The notes: generated from the sequence alone by a model not told the origin. 64,000 nt of DNA from Burkholderiaceae bacterium (GCA_018780645.1 JADMJJ010000011.1:62001-126000), one strand, 5' to 3'; shown: positions 35,361 to 44,536, counted from the stretch's first letter. Numbers and translations: made by a program.

Positions 35361-36335
35361 TCAAAGGCGGCGTTCGCTGGCCCGAGCCAGGTAAAACCAT
35401 TCCTGCCCCGGCTGGGCCTTGGTATTCGGGAAGACGATGCGGCCGGCATCGGGCGCCAGCACCGGCGTGCCATCGTGCCGCGTGCCTATCAGCTGGCCTT
35501 TTGCTATCGGATCGAAGCTGACCCAGGTTTGAGCGAATCGGTCGCCTTCGTGCTCTCGGTCCACCACCTCGTACAGCTGCAGCAGCTCGGGCGCCTGCGT
35601 CGGTTGATGCAGATCGACCTCCGCCGCGTCGATCATGCCCAGCAGGGCCAGCGTGCGGGTGATGGCCAGCCAGGCCACCTCGGGGGCGTTCGGGTCGTCG
35701 TGCTGGCCGCACTCCAAGGTCACGCCGTAGCCACCCTGCGAGCGCATGTACTCGGTCGTGCCGACGCCGTAGTGCGGGTCCTGGTCAAGGCTCTGGCGGC
35801 GTGAGCCGTCATTTGGCAGTGCGGCGCGGCGTTGCAGACCCAGCGCATAGGTGCTCAGCCAACCCTCGACAATGCGCGTCGGGCCCAGCGCGGCGGCCAT
35901 GGCGGCCTCGGCCGCTTCGTGGGTGAAGGGTTCCAGCGGGCCGGCGTTATTGCGCGGGCCCAGCATCACAAAGGGCTGGCCGACGGCATTGAACGAATGC
36001 AGGTCCAGCAGCACGTCGTTGGCGGCCAGCCAGGGGCACAGGGCCTGGGCGATGCGGTCCTCGAAGTCCTGCGCGATCACCGCCGGGCGCAGATTGCGGT
36101 TCAGATTGCGCTCGCCCTCGCGCTGGCCGCGCTGGTAGGCCAGCGGGTTGACGATGGGGATGGCCGTCAGGGTGCCGCACAGCAGGCGCAGGGCGCCGCT
36201 GTCCAGGGCCTGCAGCAGGCGCTCGATGGCGCGGGTGCCGCAGGTTTCGTTGCCATGCACGGCGCCGGTGACGATCAGCCGCGGGCCCGGCAGCAGGCCG
36301 GCGAATTGGTGGATGCGAAGATGGGTGGGTTGCAT
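35361..36335 (-). CDS. Succinylglutamate desuccinylase/aspartoacylase family zinc hydrolase
   Basis: A 324-residue M14-like enzyme. The metal-binding elements are VTGAVHGNETCGTRAIE (His and Glu) and LLDLHSFNAVGQPFV (second His), with NPLAYQRGQREGERNLNRNL in between. A C-terminal beta domain (WVSFDPIAKGQLIGTRHDG) follows as in AstE/AspA proteins. The family cuts N-acyl groups from amino acids. The context, next to amino acid/polyamine genes, fits deacylation of an N-acyl glutamate or aspartate, but the true substrate is unknown. Fifteen bases separate it from the transporter gene upstream, so both may share a transcript. Confidence 0.82.
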   Translation of the reverse strand: MQPTHLRIHQFAGLLPGPRLIVTGAVHGNETCGTRAIERLLQALDSGALRLLCGTLTAIPIVNPLAYQRGQREGERNLNRNLRPAVIAQDFEDRIAQALCPWLAANDVLLDLHSFNAVGQPFVMLGPRNNAGPLEPFTHEAAEAAMAAALGPTRIVEGWLSTYALGLQRRAALPNDGSRRQSLDQDPHYGVGTTEYMRSQGGYGVTLECGQHDDPNAPEVAWLAITRTLALLGMIDAAEVDLHQPTQAPELLQLYEVVDREHEGDRFAQTWVSFDPIAKGQLIGTRHDGTPVLAPDAGRIVFPNTKAQPGQEWFYLARASERRL

Positions 36336-36350
36336 GCTGATGAGCGTGGT

Positions 36351-37271
36351 TCAGACAGCCGAGGATAGCGCCGGCCGCGGCGTCTCGGGCCAGGTGGCCA
36401 GCACCACGCCCAGCAGGGCCAGGCCGTAGGCACAGGCTTGCAACAGGCTCATCGTCTCGGCCAGGAACAGCAGGCCGACCCCGCCGGTGGCAATGGGCAG
36501 AAAGACCATGAACACGCCGGCGCGGGCGGCAGGCACCGAGGCCAGGCCGGTCATCCACAGCCAGACGGTGACCATGCTGGCGGCCAGCGCGTAGAACAGC
36601 AGAAAGCCCCAGCTCAAGCCTGGCACCGCGGCGAAGTCAAAGCTCAGGGCCTGCCACAACCCCAACGGCGTGACCAGGGTGAAGCCCCAAAGATTGATCA
36701 GGGCGCTGATGCGTTTGGCCGACACCTGGCCGGTCAGCTGCTTGCCGACCACCACATAGACGGCCTCGCAGAACACGGCGGCGATCAGCAGCAAGGGCCC
36801 CCACAAGGTGCCCTCCGAAGCGCCACCGCTGCGGCTGCTCGCCACCAGGCCAATGCCCACCACGGCACAGGCGATGGCCCCCAGCACGCGGCCGCCAATG
36901 CGCTCGCCCAGCACCAGCCAGGACAGCAGGGCCACTGCGGCTGGAATGCCGGCCATGATCACCCCCGCAGCCAGCGCCGAGCTGGCCCTGATGCCGTACA
37001 GCATGCAGATCGAGAACAGGAAGTTGCCGATGAAGGATTCGACGAACAGCAGCCTGCGGTCCCGCGCGCTCAGCGGCGGCTCGCCCGCGCCCCGTTTGAG
37101 CCAGGGCAGCATGGCCACAGCCGCCATGCCGAAGCGCAGCCAGGCCAGCAGAAAGACCGGAAACACCAGCACCAGCAGCTTGGACAGGCCCACATAGGTG
37201 CCCACCAGCGAGGTGCTCAGCGCCAGCGCACCATAGGCCAGCCACGGGACATGGTCCGCCTGTCGACGCAT
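36351..37271 (-). CDS. DMT superfamily transporter (EamA domain)
   Basis: A 306-residue protein with about ten membrane helices in two EamA repeats (first repeat GALALSTSLVGTYVGLSKLL, second LLLIAAVFCEAVYVVVGKQL). The last helices contain the usual GGVGLLFLAETMSLLQ pattern. The start at 37271 is chosen over an in-frame ATG at 37340, because the longer form would overlap the end of the glutamine-synthetase-like gene. The present start lies 5 bases after its stop. It is likely co-transcribed with that gene and could move its substrate or product; the substrate is not known. Confidence 0.83.
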   Translation of the reverse strand: MRRQADHVPWLAYGALALSTSLVGTYVGLSKLLVLVFPVFLLAWLRFGMAAVAMLPWLKRGAGEPPLSARDRRLLFVESFIGNFLFSICMLYGIRASSALAAGVIMAGIPAAVALLSWLVLGERIGGRVLGAIACAVVGIGLVASSRSGGASEGTLWGPLLLIAAVFCEAVYVVVGKQLTGQVSAKRISALINLWGFTLVTPLGLWQALSFDFAAVPGLSWGFLLFYALAASMVTVWLWMTGLASVPAARAGVFMVFLPIATGGVGLLFLAETMSLLQACAYGLALLGVVLATWPETPRPALSSAV

Positions 37272-37276
37272 CGATT

Positions 37277-38608
37277 TCAAAACTGGGCCACGTAGCGCTG
37301 CAGCTCCCAATCGCTGACATGGCGGGCATAGCCCAGCCATTCCTCATGCTTGAGGCGCAGAAACTCCTGGGTCAGCTCGGTGCCCAGGGCCTCGGTGATG
37401 ACGGTGTCGGCCTCCAGCGCGTGCAGCGCCTGTTCCAGGCTTTGCGGCAGCTGGGCGATGCCGCGCTCGCGGATCTGCGGCAGGCCCAGCGCGAACAGAT
37501 CCTCGTCGCAGGCCCGGCCCAGCGGCAGTTCGCGGTCAATGCCGTCGAGGCCGGCCGCGATCAGTGCCGCCGTCGCCAGATAGGGGTTGGCCGAGGCGTC
37601 GGGCAGGCGCCATTCGAAGCGGCCGGGCAGGGTGCGCACCAGGCAGGTGCGGTTGTTCGGCCCATGGGCAATGTGGGCCGGCGCCCAGCTGGTGCCCGAC
37701 AGCGATTCACCGACCACCAGCCGCTTGTAGGAATTGACGGTGGGTGCGGCGAGCGCGCACAGCGCCGGGGCATGCAGCAAGACACCGGCGATGAAGTGAT
37801 GGGCCAGCTTGGACAGGCCATGCTCGCGGTCGGTGAACAGGCACTTGGCGTTTTCGCCCTGGTCGGTCCACAGCGATACATGGAAGTGCATGCCGCTGCC
37901 GGGCTGCCGGGCAAAGGGCTTGGGCATCATCGAGAAGGTGGCGCCGTACTGCTCGGCGATGGCGTGTGCGGCCATCTTGAACAGCATCAGGTGGTCGGCG
38001 CTGCGCAGGGCCAGGTCATGACCGAAGTTGACCTCGTACTGGCCGTGCGCGTCTTCGTGATCGAGCTGCAGCACGTCCAGGCCGCAGGCTTCCAGGGTGT
38101 CTTGCAGCGCGCGCAGCAGCTCGGCCTGGCGCGGCAGGCTCTTCAGGTCGTAGGAGGGTTTGTCGAGCCGATCCATCTCGTCAAACGGCAGCCAGCCGCC
38201 GCCCTCGGCCGGGCGCAGCAGGAAGAACTCGGGCTCGATGCCGGTGCGGCAATGCCAGCCGCGCTCGGCCAGGCGAGCCTCGGCACGGCGCAAGACCTGG
38301 CGCGGGCAGGCCTCGAATGGCTCGCCGTTGACGAAACCATCGCAGACGATGCGCGCGTAGCCCGGCAGCCAGGGCAGGACCTGGGCGGTGCTGGCATTGC
38401 CGCGGGCGTAGTACTCGGAGCGCGTGCCGTGGCGCGCCAGGCCGGTGCCCCAGATCGACGGGCCGGAGAAGCCCACGCCGTCGGTCAGCAGCTCGTTGAT
38501 GTGGCGCAGGGGCACGAACTTGCCCTTGGCCACGCCGAAGATGTCGGTGAACTGGGCGATCAAGGTGTGCACGCCGGCACGGGTCAATTGGTCCAGCAGG
38601 TCTTTCAT
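37277..38608 (-). CDS. Type III glutamine synthetase-like ligase (GlnT/gamma-glutamylamide synthetase-like)
   Basis: A 443-residue ATP-dependent ligase of the glutamine synthetase superfamily. It starts LLDQLTRAGVHTLIAQFTDIF and has GVGFSGPSIWGTGLARHGTR. It also has GWHCRTGIEPEFFLLR with metal-binding Glu residues, LDHEDAHGQYEVNFGHDLAL and QPGSGMHFHVSLW with the ATP-site His. The blocks resemble gamma-glutamylmethylamide synthetase and GlnT more than housekeeping GlnA (about 470 residues). The likely reaction joins glutamate to an amine through its gamma-carboxylate. It sits at the end of the polyamine cluster and is a clear paralogue of PuuA at 47255, so the substrate should be another amine. 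It follows the aldehyde dehydrogenase gene by 32 bases. Confidence 0.82.
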   Translation of the reverse strand: MKDLLDQLTRAGVHTLIAQFTDIFGVAKGKFVPLRHINELLTDGVGFSGPSIWGTGLARHGTRSEYYARGNASTAQVLPWLPGYARIVCDGFVNGEPFEACPRQVLRRAEARLAERGWHCRTGIEPEFFLLRPAEGGGWLPFDEMDRLDKPSYDLKSLPRQAELLRALQDTLEACGLDVLQLDHEDAHGQYEVNFGHDLALRSADHLMLFKMAAHAIAEQYGATFSMMPKPFARQPGSGMHFHVSLWTDQGENAKCLFTDREHGLSKLAHHFIAGVLLHAPALCALAAPTVNSYKRLVVGESLSGTSWAPAHIAHGPNNRTCLVRTLPGRFEWRLPDASANPYLATAALIAAGLDGIDRELPLGRACDEDLFALGLPQIRERGIAQLPQSLEQALHALEADTVITEALGTELTQEFLRLKHEEWLGYARHVSDWELQRYVAQF

Positions 38609-38640
38609 CGTGTACTCCTTGATCTGGCCGAGACCCTAGC

Positions 38641-40128
38641 TCAGCTGTTGATGCGCAGCCAGGTCGTCTTCAGCTCGGTGTACTTGTCGAAGGCATGCAG
38701 CGACTTGTCGCGCCCGTTGCCGCTTTGCTTATAGCCGCCAAAGGGCACGGTGATGTCGTCCTCATCGTACTGGTTCACGTGCACGGTGCCGGCGCGCAGG
38801 GCCCGGGCCACCCGGTGTGCGCGGTCAATATGGCTGCTCCAGACGCTGGCCTGCAGGCCGTAGGCGCTGTCGTTGGCCAGGGCGACGGCCTCGGCCTCGT
38901 CCTTGAAGCGGATCACGCCCAGCACCGGGCCGAAAATCTCCTCGCGGGCAATCTTCATCGTGTTGGCCACGCCATCGAACACGGTCGGCTCGACGTAGTA
39001 GCCGCCGCTCTCGGTGCGCGTCTGCTTGCCGCCTGTGACGGCGCGGGCGCCCTCGGCCTGGCCGGCCTCGATATAGCCCATCACCGTGCGCAGCTGGCCG
39101 TCATCGACCAGGGCACCCATCACGGTGCGCCCATCGAGAGGATCGCCCGGCTGGTACTTCGGCGCCTCGGCCGCGACCAGGCTGACGAACTCGTCGGCAA
39201 TGCTCTCGTGGACCAACACCCGCGACGGCGCGTTGCAGCTCTCGCCCTGGTTGAAGAACATCGCGCCGGCCACCGTCTGCGCCGCGCGCTTGATGTCGTC
39301 GAAATCGGGAAAGACCAGGAAGGCCGACTTGCCGCCCAGCTCGTTGTAGACGCGCTTCAGGTTCGAGCGGCCCGCGTACTCCAGCATCTTGCGGCCCACC
39401 CGGGTGGATCCGGTGAAGCCCACCGCGTCGACCTGCTCGTGCAGGGCCAGTGCCTCGCCGGCCTCGTGGCCGAAGCCGGGCACGACATTGAACACGCCCT
39501 CGGGCAGGCCGGCCTCCAGGGCCAGCTCGGCCAGGCGCAGCGCGGTCAGCGGCGACTTTTCGCTGGGCTTGAGCACCACCGAGTTGCCGGCGGCGAGTGC
39601 CGGCCCCAGCTTCCAGGCGGCCATGATCATCGGATAGTTCCAGGGCACGATGGCGCCGATCACGCCCATGGCCTCGCGCTGAATCAGCGCCAGCGCATTC
39701 GGGCCGGTGGGGGCGATCTCGTCATAGATCTTGTCCACCGCCTCGGCATACCAGGCGATGCAGCGGGCGGCGGCCGGCACATCGACGGCCAGGCTGTACT
39801 GGATGGGCTTGCCCATGTCCAGCGTCTCCAGCAGGGCCAGTTCCTCCTTGGCGCTTAGGATCTTGTCGGCGAACTTCAGCAGCACCTTTTTGCGGGCGGC
39901 CGGCGGGCGCCTGGCCCAGCGGCCGTCTTCGAACGCTGCGCGGGCGCTCAGCACGGCGGCGTCTATGTCGGCGGCCTGGCCGCGGGCGACTTCGCCGATG
40001 ACGCGGCCGTCGATGGGCGAGATGCAGGCGAAGGTCTCGCCGTTGGCGCTGGCCAGGCGCTTGCCTGCGATCAGCATGCGGCCGTCAATTTGAAGCGCGC
40101 GGGCGCGCTCGTGCCAGTCAATGCTCAT
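38641..40128 (-). CDS. puuC: Gamma-glutamyl-gamma-aminobutyraldehyde dehydrogenase (PuuC-like)
   Basis: A 495-residue NAD-dependent aldehyde dehydrogenase, the same length as E. coli PuuC. Similar blocks are ETLDMGKPIQYSLAVDVPAA, GAIVPWNYPMIMAAWKLGPA, LKPSEKSPLTALRLA, GFTGSTRVGRKML and the end FGGYKQSGNGRDKSLHAFDK, which is almost the same as in PuuC. Catalytic residues are Glu263 (ELGGKS) and Cys298 (QGESCNAP). It oxidises the gamma-glutamylated or free aminobutyraldehyde of putrescine breakdown. It lies between the type III ligase and a repeat-containing gap, next to the porin gene. Confidence 0.88.
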   Translation of the reverse strand: MSIDWHERARALQIDGRMLIAGKRLASANGETFACISPIDGRVIGEVARGQAADIDAAVLSARAAFEDGRWARRPPAARKKVLLKFADKILSAKEELALLETLDMGKPIQYSLAVDVPAAARCIAWYAEAVDKIYDEIAPTGPNALALIQREAMGVIGAIVPWNYPMIMAAWKLGPALAAGNSVVLKPSEKSPLTALRLAELALEAGLPEGVFNVVPGFGHEAGEALALHEQVDAVGFTGSTRVGRKMLEYAGRSNLKRVYNELGGKSAFLVFPDFDDIKRAAQTVAGAMFFNQGESCNAPSRVLVHESIADEFVSLVAAEAPKYQPGDPLDGRTVMGALVDDGQLRTVMGYIEAGQAEGARAVTGGKQTRTESGGYYVEPTVFDGVANTMKIAREEIFGPVLGVIRFKDEAEAVALANDSAYGLQASVWSSHIDRAHRVARALRAGTVHVNQYDEDDITVPFGGYKQSGNGRDKSLHAFDKYTELKTTWLRINS

Positions 40129-40154
40129 GGACTGTTCTCCTGAAAAGGGGTTGT

Positions 40155-40229
40155 CGCCCGCATGAAGCGAAGCGCAATGCGGGGGCCTCGGCGCAGCGCC
40201 GCAAGCCCCCGGATTGCATCCGGGCTACG
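40155..40229 (+). repeat. Dispersed palindromic intergenic repeat (copy 1)
   Basis: The gap between the aldehyde dehydrogenase start and the porin stop holds two repeat-like units. The first is an inverted repeat around CGCCCGCATGAAGCG and CGCAATGCGGGGG. The second is GCCCCCGGATTGCATCCGGGCTACG (40205-40229) containing the arms CCCGGAT and ATCCGGG. The last 25 bases recur exactly at 60725-60749. Such short GC-rich palindromic units are common as scattered intergenic elements in proteobacteria and can act as transcription-stop or nucleoid-binding sites. Confidence 0.7.
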
Positions 40230-40242
40230 GAAGAGTAGTAGC

Positions 40243-41622
40243 TTAGAAGCTGACCACCACCGAGGTGCCCAGAACATTATTGCTCTTGCGGTATTCGCCA
40301 GAGCGTATGTCCATGAACACCGGCAGGCTGGCGCGGTCCATCCGGTACTCGGCCTTGAAGGTCGTGTTCAGGTTGTAGAGGAAGCTCAGGCCCAGCGAGA
40401 CGGCCATGCGGTTGCTGCCGCGCTCGGCGTCGCCGGCCTGGTCGGGGCCGATGCCGTTGCGGTCGTCGGCCACGGTGTAGCCCAGCAGGCCGCCACCGTT
40501 CTTGCGGTTCTGCAGATAGTCGAGGCGGGCGATGGCCTCCCAGCGCGGGGCGAACTTGTTGGCCACCAGGCCCGAGAAACCGTACCAGCGCGAATTGCGC
40601 AGCTCGCCGGTGACCGGGTCGGCGGTGATGGCCGCGGCCTTTTGCGTGCCATAGCTCAGCTGGCCCTGCACCGTCCAGTCGCCGCGGATGAAGTAGGCGT
40701 CGAACTCGAACAGGTTCACGGCGGTGTCGCGGGTGCTGTAGTCCTCGCCGGTGACCGGGTTGGCGCCATCGGCGCGGAAGTTGGCCGCCTTGCCGTGCAT
40801 GCCGGCAAAGCCGAAGCCCTGGTACTCGCCGCGCGAGTAGTCCACGCGGTAGACGATGGCCGGGGCCTTCTCGCCCGCCTGGCGCTTGCTGGTGTTGACG
40901 TTGGCCAGCATCACCTTGCTCAGCCACTTGCCGCGCGTCAGCTCCATGCCTGCGCCGGTGTACAGGGTGGGCAGGGTGAAGTCATACAGCAGGTTGTGGG
41001 TGATCAGCTTGTTCAGCGTCGGCTGCTGATACTCATACCCAGACCAGTCCGGCACCTGGCCGGCAATGAAGCGGGTCTGCAGGTCGCCCAGCGGTATCGA
41101 CACCGAGGCCTCCTGCACGATCGAGCCCTCGCCGATCACCGAACCGGTGCCGCGGTTGGGGGTCAAGGTCAGGCGGAACTTGGTGCCACCCTCCATCTCC
41201 TTCTGGAAGTCCAGGGTGGCCCCGCCAAAGTAGGAGTTGTCGTAGTTGTAGCCGTCGTTGGCCACCGGGTTCAGGAACTGGAAGCCGCCCCGATTCTGGC
41301 GCTGGTTGTAGATATATGTCGGGTCTGCAAAGCCGCTGATTTTCAGGTTCTTCAGGCCAAGAGCCTCCTGGGCGTCTTCCAGCGCCTCGGTCTTCACGGC
41401 GATGCGGTTGAAGTCGGCCACCTGCTGCTGGGTCATGCCCCACTGGGCCTCGGCGGCGGGTTTGGCAGAAGACGCGGCCTGGAGCTTCTGCTCCAGGCTT
41501 TCAACACGGGCGCGCAGGGCGCGCAACTCCTTCAGCAGGTCCTCATTGGACTGGGCGGATGCGGCCATCGGATAGGCACTGGCCAGGGCCAGGGTCAGAC
41601 AGGCGAGCTTTGCGATGCGCAT
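40243..41622 (-). CDS. DUF3138-type outer membrane porin
   Basis: A 459-residue exported protein. The signal peptide (residues 1-25, RIAKLACLTLALASAYPMAASAQ) is followed by a coiled-coil stretch, ELRALRARVESLEQKLQ. A beta-strand-rich barrel of alternating hydrophobic and aromatic residues then runs to the C-terminal phenylalanine (LGTSVVVSF), as in outer membrane porins. The DUF3138 porin-like assignment rests on this layout and the region LKISGFADPTYIYNQRQNR. ATG 41622 was preferred to an upstream in-frame start since AAGAGGAG lies eight bases before it and the signal peptide then begins properly. It lies 39 bases after the permease gene stop, inside the polyamine cluster, and is a candidate outer-membrane route for the substrate. 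Confidence 0.72.
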   Translation of the reverse strand: MRIAKLACLTLALASAYPMAASAQSNEDLLKELRALRARVESLEQKLQAASSAKPAAEAQWGMTQQQVADFNRIAVKTEALEDAQEALGLKNLKISGFADPTYIYNQRQNRGGFQFLNPVANDGYNYDNSYFGGATLDFQKEMEGGTKFRLTLTPNRGTGSVIGEGSIVQEASVSIPLGDLQTRFIAGQVPDWSGYEYQQPTLNKLITHNLLYDFTLPTLYTGAGMELTRGKWLSKVMLANVNTSKRQAGEKAPAIVYRVDYSRGEYQGFGFAGMHGKAANFRADGANPVTGEDYSTRDTAVNLFEFDAYFIRGDWTVQGQLSYGTQKAAAITADPVTGELRNSRWYGFSGLVANKFAPRWEAIARLDYLQNRKNGGGLLGYTVADDRNGIGPDQAGDAERGSNRMAVSLGLSFLYNLNTTFKAEYRMDRASLPVFMDIRSGEYRKSNNVLGTSVVVSF

Positions 41623-41661
41623 GGTTCTATCTCCTCTTGGGGTTCCGGGAATCAAAGGGTG

Positions 41662-42501
41662 TCAGGTCGGGCCGCGCTGGGCGGCGGCCAGGTCTCTGGA
41701 GCGCTGGCGCTCCTTGTGGGCAACGAGATAGCTGGCGGCGATCACGCCTATCGACACCAGCACGATGATGACGGTGGCCACCGCGTTGATGCTGGGGCTC
41801 AGGCCCAGGCGCGCACGCGAAAAGATCACCAGCGGCATGGTGGTGGCGCCGGGGCCCGACAGAAAGGCCGACAGCACCACATCGTCCAGCGACAAGGTGA
41901 AGGTCAGCAGCCAGGCCGACAGCAGCGACTGCGCAATCATCGGCAGGGTGACCAGCGCGAAGACCTGCAGCGGCCGCGCGCCGAGATCCATCGCCGCCTC
42001 TTCGAGCTGAGGGTTCAGGTCCTGCAGGCGCGCCTGCACCACCACCGTGGCATAGGCCAGACCCAGCAGCAGATGGCCCAGCCAGATGGTCAGGGTGCCG
42101 CGCTCGGGAAAGCCCAGCCAGCGCTGCATGGACACCAGCATCAGCAGCAGCGACAGGCCGACGATCACCTCGGGCATCACCAGCGGCGCACTGACCATGC
42201 CGGCGAACAGCGTGCGGCCCTTGAAGCGACGGTACTTGACCAGCGAAAAGGCCGCCAGGGTGCCCAGCACCACCGAGCCGCAGGCGGTGTAGAAGGCGAT
42301 CTTCAGCGATAGCCACAGACCGGACAGCATCTCTCGGTCCTCGGCCAGGGCGGCATACCATTTCAGGGTCACACCGCCCCATTTGCTGGGTATCGGCGAG
42401 TCGTTGAACGAGTAGATCACCAGGGCCAGGATGGGCAGGTAGAGGAACACATAGCCCAGGCCCAGCCAGCCGCGGCCGAAGTATTTGGCGACAAGGTTCA
42501 T
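41662..42501 (-). CDS. potI: Spermidine/putrescine ABC transporter permease PotI-like
   Basis: A 279-residue inner-membrane protein with six helices. The EAA motif of binding-protein-dependent permeases appears as EEAAMDLGARPLQVFALVTLP. The pattern FNDSPIPSKWGGVTLKWY near the N-terminus is typical of PotI/PotC proteins. It forms the transmembrane channel with PotH. Its start overlaps the PotH stop by four bases. Confidence 0.9.
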   Translation of the reverse strand: MNLVAKYFGRGWLGLGYVFLYLPILALVIYSFNDSPIPSKWGGVTLKWYAALAEDREMLSGLWLSLKIAFYTACGSVVLGTLAAFSLVKYRRFKGRTLFAGMVSAPLVMPEVIVGLSLLLMLVSMQRWLGFPERGTLTIWLGHLLLGLAYATVVVQARLQDLNPQLEEAAMDLGARPLQVFALVTLPMIAQSLLSAWLLTFTLSLDDVVLSAFLSGPGATTMPLVIFSRARLGLSPSINAVATVIIVLVSIGVIAASYLVAHKERQRSRDLAAAQRGPT

Positions 42502-43436
42502 CGCTTGACCTCCTGCGCTTCGGCCTGGTATTTGTTGAACAGGGCCAGCGGCACGATGATCAGCAGCACCATCACGACGGCCACGCTGGAGGCCATCGGC
42601 CAGTCGTTGTTGCTGAAGAACTCGTCCCACAGCACGCGGCCAATCATCAGGGTCTGCGGCCCGCCCAGCAGCTCGGGGATGACGAACTCGCCGACGCAGG
42701 GAATGAAGACCAGCATGGAGCCGGCGATGATGCCGGCCTTGGACAGCGGTACGGTGATCTTCCAGAACGCCACCCAGGGCGTGGCGCCCAGATCGGCGGC
42801 GGCCTCCAGCAGCCGCATATCCATCTTGGCCAGATTGGCGTACAGCGGCAGGATCATGAAGGGCAGGTAGGTGTAGACCATGCCGACCAGCAGGGAGAAG
42901 GGCGTGTTCATGAACAGGCCCGGCGACTCGATCAGACCCAGCTGTTGCAGCGGCCCGTCCAGCTTCAGGGCCATCAAGGTCTCGGCCACCCAGCCATGCT
43001 CGCTGAGCAGGCCCTTCCAGGCATAGACGCGCAGCAAAAAACTCGTCCAGAACGGCAGCATCACCAGCATCAGCAGTGCCGGCTGCAGGGTCAGCTTTGC
43101 GCGGGCCATGAAGTAGGCAAAGGGGTAGCCGATAAACAGGCACCAGAAGGTGGTGGCCGCGGCGTACTTGATGCTGATCAGGTAGGACTTGAAGTACAGA
43201 TCGTCCTCGGTGATGAAGACGTAGTTGCTGAGCTTGATCGACAGGCGCAGCACGCCATCGGCATAGACGATCAGGTCCTTGAAGCGCACCGTCTCCATCT
43301 CGGAGATGCTGATCTTCAGCACGATCAGGAAGGGCAGCATGAAGAACAGCGCCAGCCACAGATAGGGCACGCCGATCACGGCGGTGCGGCCGCGCATCAG
43401 ACGTTGCAGCAGCCCGGTGCTTTTTGCCGGACTCAT
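42498..43436 (-). CDS. potH: Spermidine/putrescine ABC transporter permease PotH-like
   Basis: A 312-residue permease with six helices and the EAA loop EAAADLGATPWVAFWKITVP, plus the typical FFMLPFLIVLKISISEMET beginning of PotH. Start 43436 overlaps the stop of the ATPase gene by four bases; an in-frame extension inside that gene is not real. It pairs with PotI as a heterodimeric channel in the cytoplasmic membrane. Confidence 0.9.
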   Translation of the reverse strand: MSPAKSTGLLQRLMRGRTAVIGVPYLWLALFFMLPFLIVLKISISEMETVRFKDLIVYADGVLRLSIKLSNYVFITEDDLYFKSYLISIKYAAATTFWCLFIGYPFAYFMARAKLTLQPALLMLVMLPFWTSFLLRVYAWKGLLSEHGWVAETLMALKLDGPLQQLGLIESPGLFMNTPFSLLVGMVYTYLPFMILPLYANLAKMDMRLLEAAADLGATPWVAFWKITVPLSKAGIIAGSMLVFIPCVGEFVIPELLGGPQTLMIGRVLWDEFFSNNDWPMASSVAVVMVLLIIVPLALFNKYQAEAQEVKR

Positions 43437-44536
43437 TGTGTCAGCACCACTTGCGAGGTCGGCGACCAGGAGGCCCAGACCGGGTCGTCCCAGGTCAGCG
43501 GGTCGGCCCGGTGCCGCTCCAGATTGCTTTCGCTGACCTTGATCACCTGGCCGCTGGGCAGCAGCAGGTGGTAGATGGTGTAGGCGCCGAAATAGGCCAG
43601 GTCGCGCACCTTGGCCAGCACCTGGTTGAACTCGCCCTCGGGCTTGTCGCAGGTCAGGCGTATCTTCTCGGGCCGCAGCGCCACGCTGACGGCCATGCCG
43701 GCGCTGCCGGTGATGCCGTGGCCGACGTAGTGCTTGCAGTCGGCGCAATCAATCACCACATGGTCGGGTTCATCGACGGCCAGCGTGCCTTCCATCATAT
43801 TGACGTTGCCGATGAAGTCGGCGACGAAGCGGGTGGCCGGCGTCTCGTAGATATCGCTGGGTGCGCCGATCTGCAAAATCCTGCCCTCGCTCATCACCGC
43901 GATGCGCGTGGCCATGGTCATCGCCTCTTCCTGGTCGTGGGTCACCATCACGCAGGTCACGCCGACGTCTTCGATGATGTTCACGAGCTCGATCTGAGTC
44001 TCTTCGCGCAGCTTCTTGTCCAGCGCACCCAGCGGTTCGTCCAGCAGCAGGAGCTGAGGCTTTTTCGCCAGGCTGCGCGCCAGGGCCACGCGCTGCTGCT
44101 GGCCGCCGGACAGCTGGTGCGGTTTGCGCTTGGCGAACTTGCCCAGCTGCACCAGCTTCAGCATGGCCTCGACGCGAGCGGCCACCTCGTCCTTGGGACA
44201 GCCATCGCGCTTAAGACCGAAGGCTATGTTGTCCCACACCGTCAGGTGCGGGAACAGCGCATAGCTCTGGAACATCATATTGATGGGCCTGAGGTACGGC
44301 GGCAGTCCCGACAGGTCCTGCCCGTTGAGCACGATGCGGCCCGAGCTGGGCGTCTCGAAGCCGGCCAGCATGCGCAGCAGCGTCGTCTTGCCGCAGCCCG
44401 ACGAGCCCAGCAGCGCGAAGATCTCGCCCTTCTGGATGTCTATGGACACATGGTTGACGGCCACGGCGCCGCCACCAAAGTCCTTCACCACATCCTCGAT
44501 GCGCAAATAGGCGCCGCCGTCCACCGTTGAGCTCAT
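43433..44536 (-). CDS. potG: Putrescine ABC transporter ATP-binding protein PotG-like
   Basis: A 367-residue ATPase with Walker A LLGSSGCGKTTLLRMLAGFE, signature LSGGQQQRVALARSLA, Walker B LLLLDEPLGALD and a C-terminal TOBE regulatory domain (VALRPEKIRLTCDKP). Residues NMMFQSYALFPHLTVWDNIAFG match PotA/PotG proteins. It powers uptake through PotH and PotI. It starts 24 bases after the binding-protein gene. Confidence 0.92.
   Translation of the reverse strand: MSSTVDGGAYLRIEDVVKDFGGGAVAVNHVSIDIQKGEIFALLGSSGCGKTTLLRMLAGFETPSSGRIVLNGQDLSGLPPYLRPINMMFQSYALFPHLTVWDNIAFGLKRDGCPKDEVAARVEAMLKLVQLGKFAKRKPHQLSGGQQQRVALARSLAKKPQLLLLDEPLGALDKKLREETQIELVNIIEDVGVTCVMVTHDQEEAMTMATRIAVMSEGRILQIGAPSDIYETPATRFVADFIGNVNMMEGTLAVDEPDHVVIDCADCKHYVGHGITGSAGMAVSVALRPEKIRLTCDKPEGEFNQVLAKVRDLAYFGAYTIYHLLLPSGQVIKVSESNLERHRADPLTWDDPVWASWSPTSQVVLTQ

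Noticed and set aside
40162-42312. A 716-codon plus-strand frame across the porin and potI
   Set aside because: The minus-strand porin and permease have signal peptide, membrane segments and ribosome sites; the plus-strand frame has none of these.
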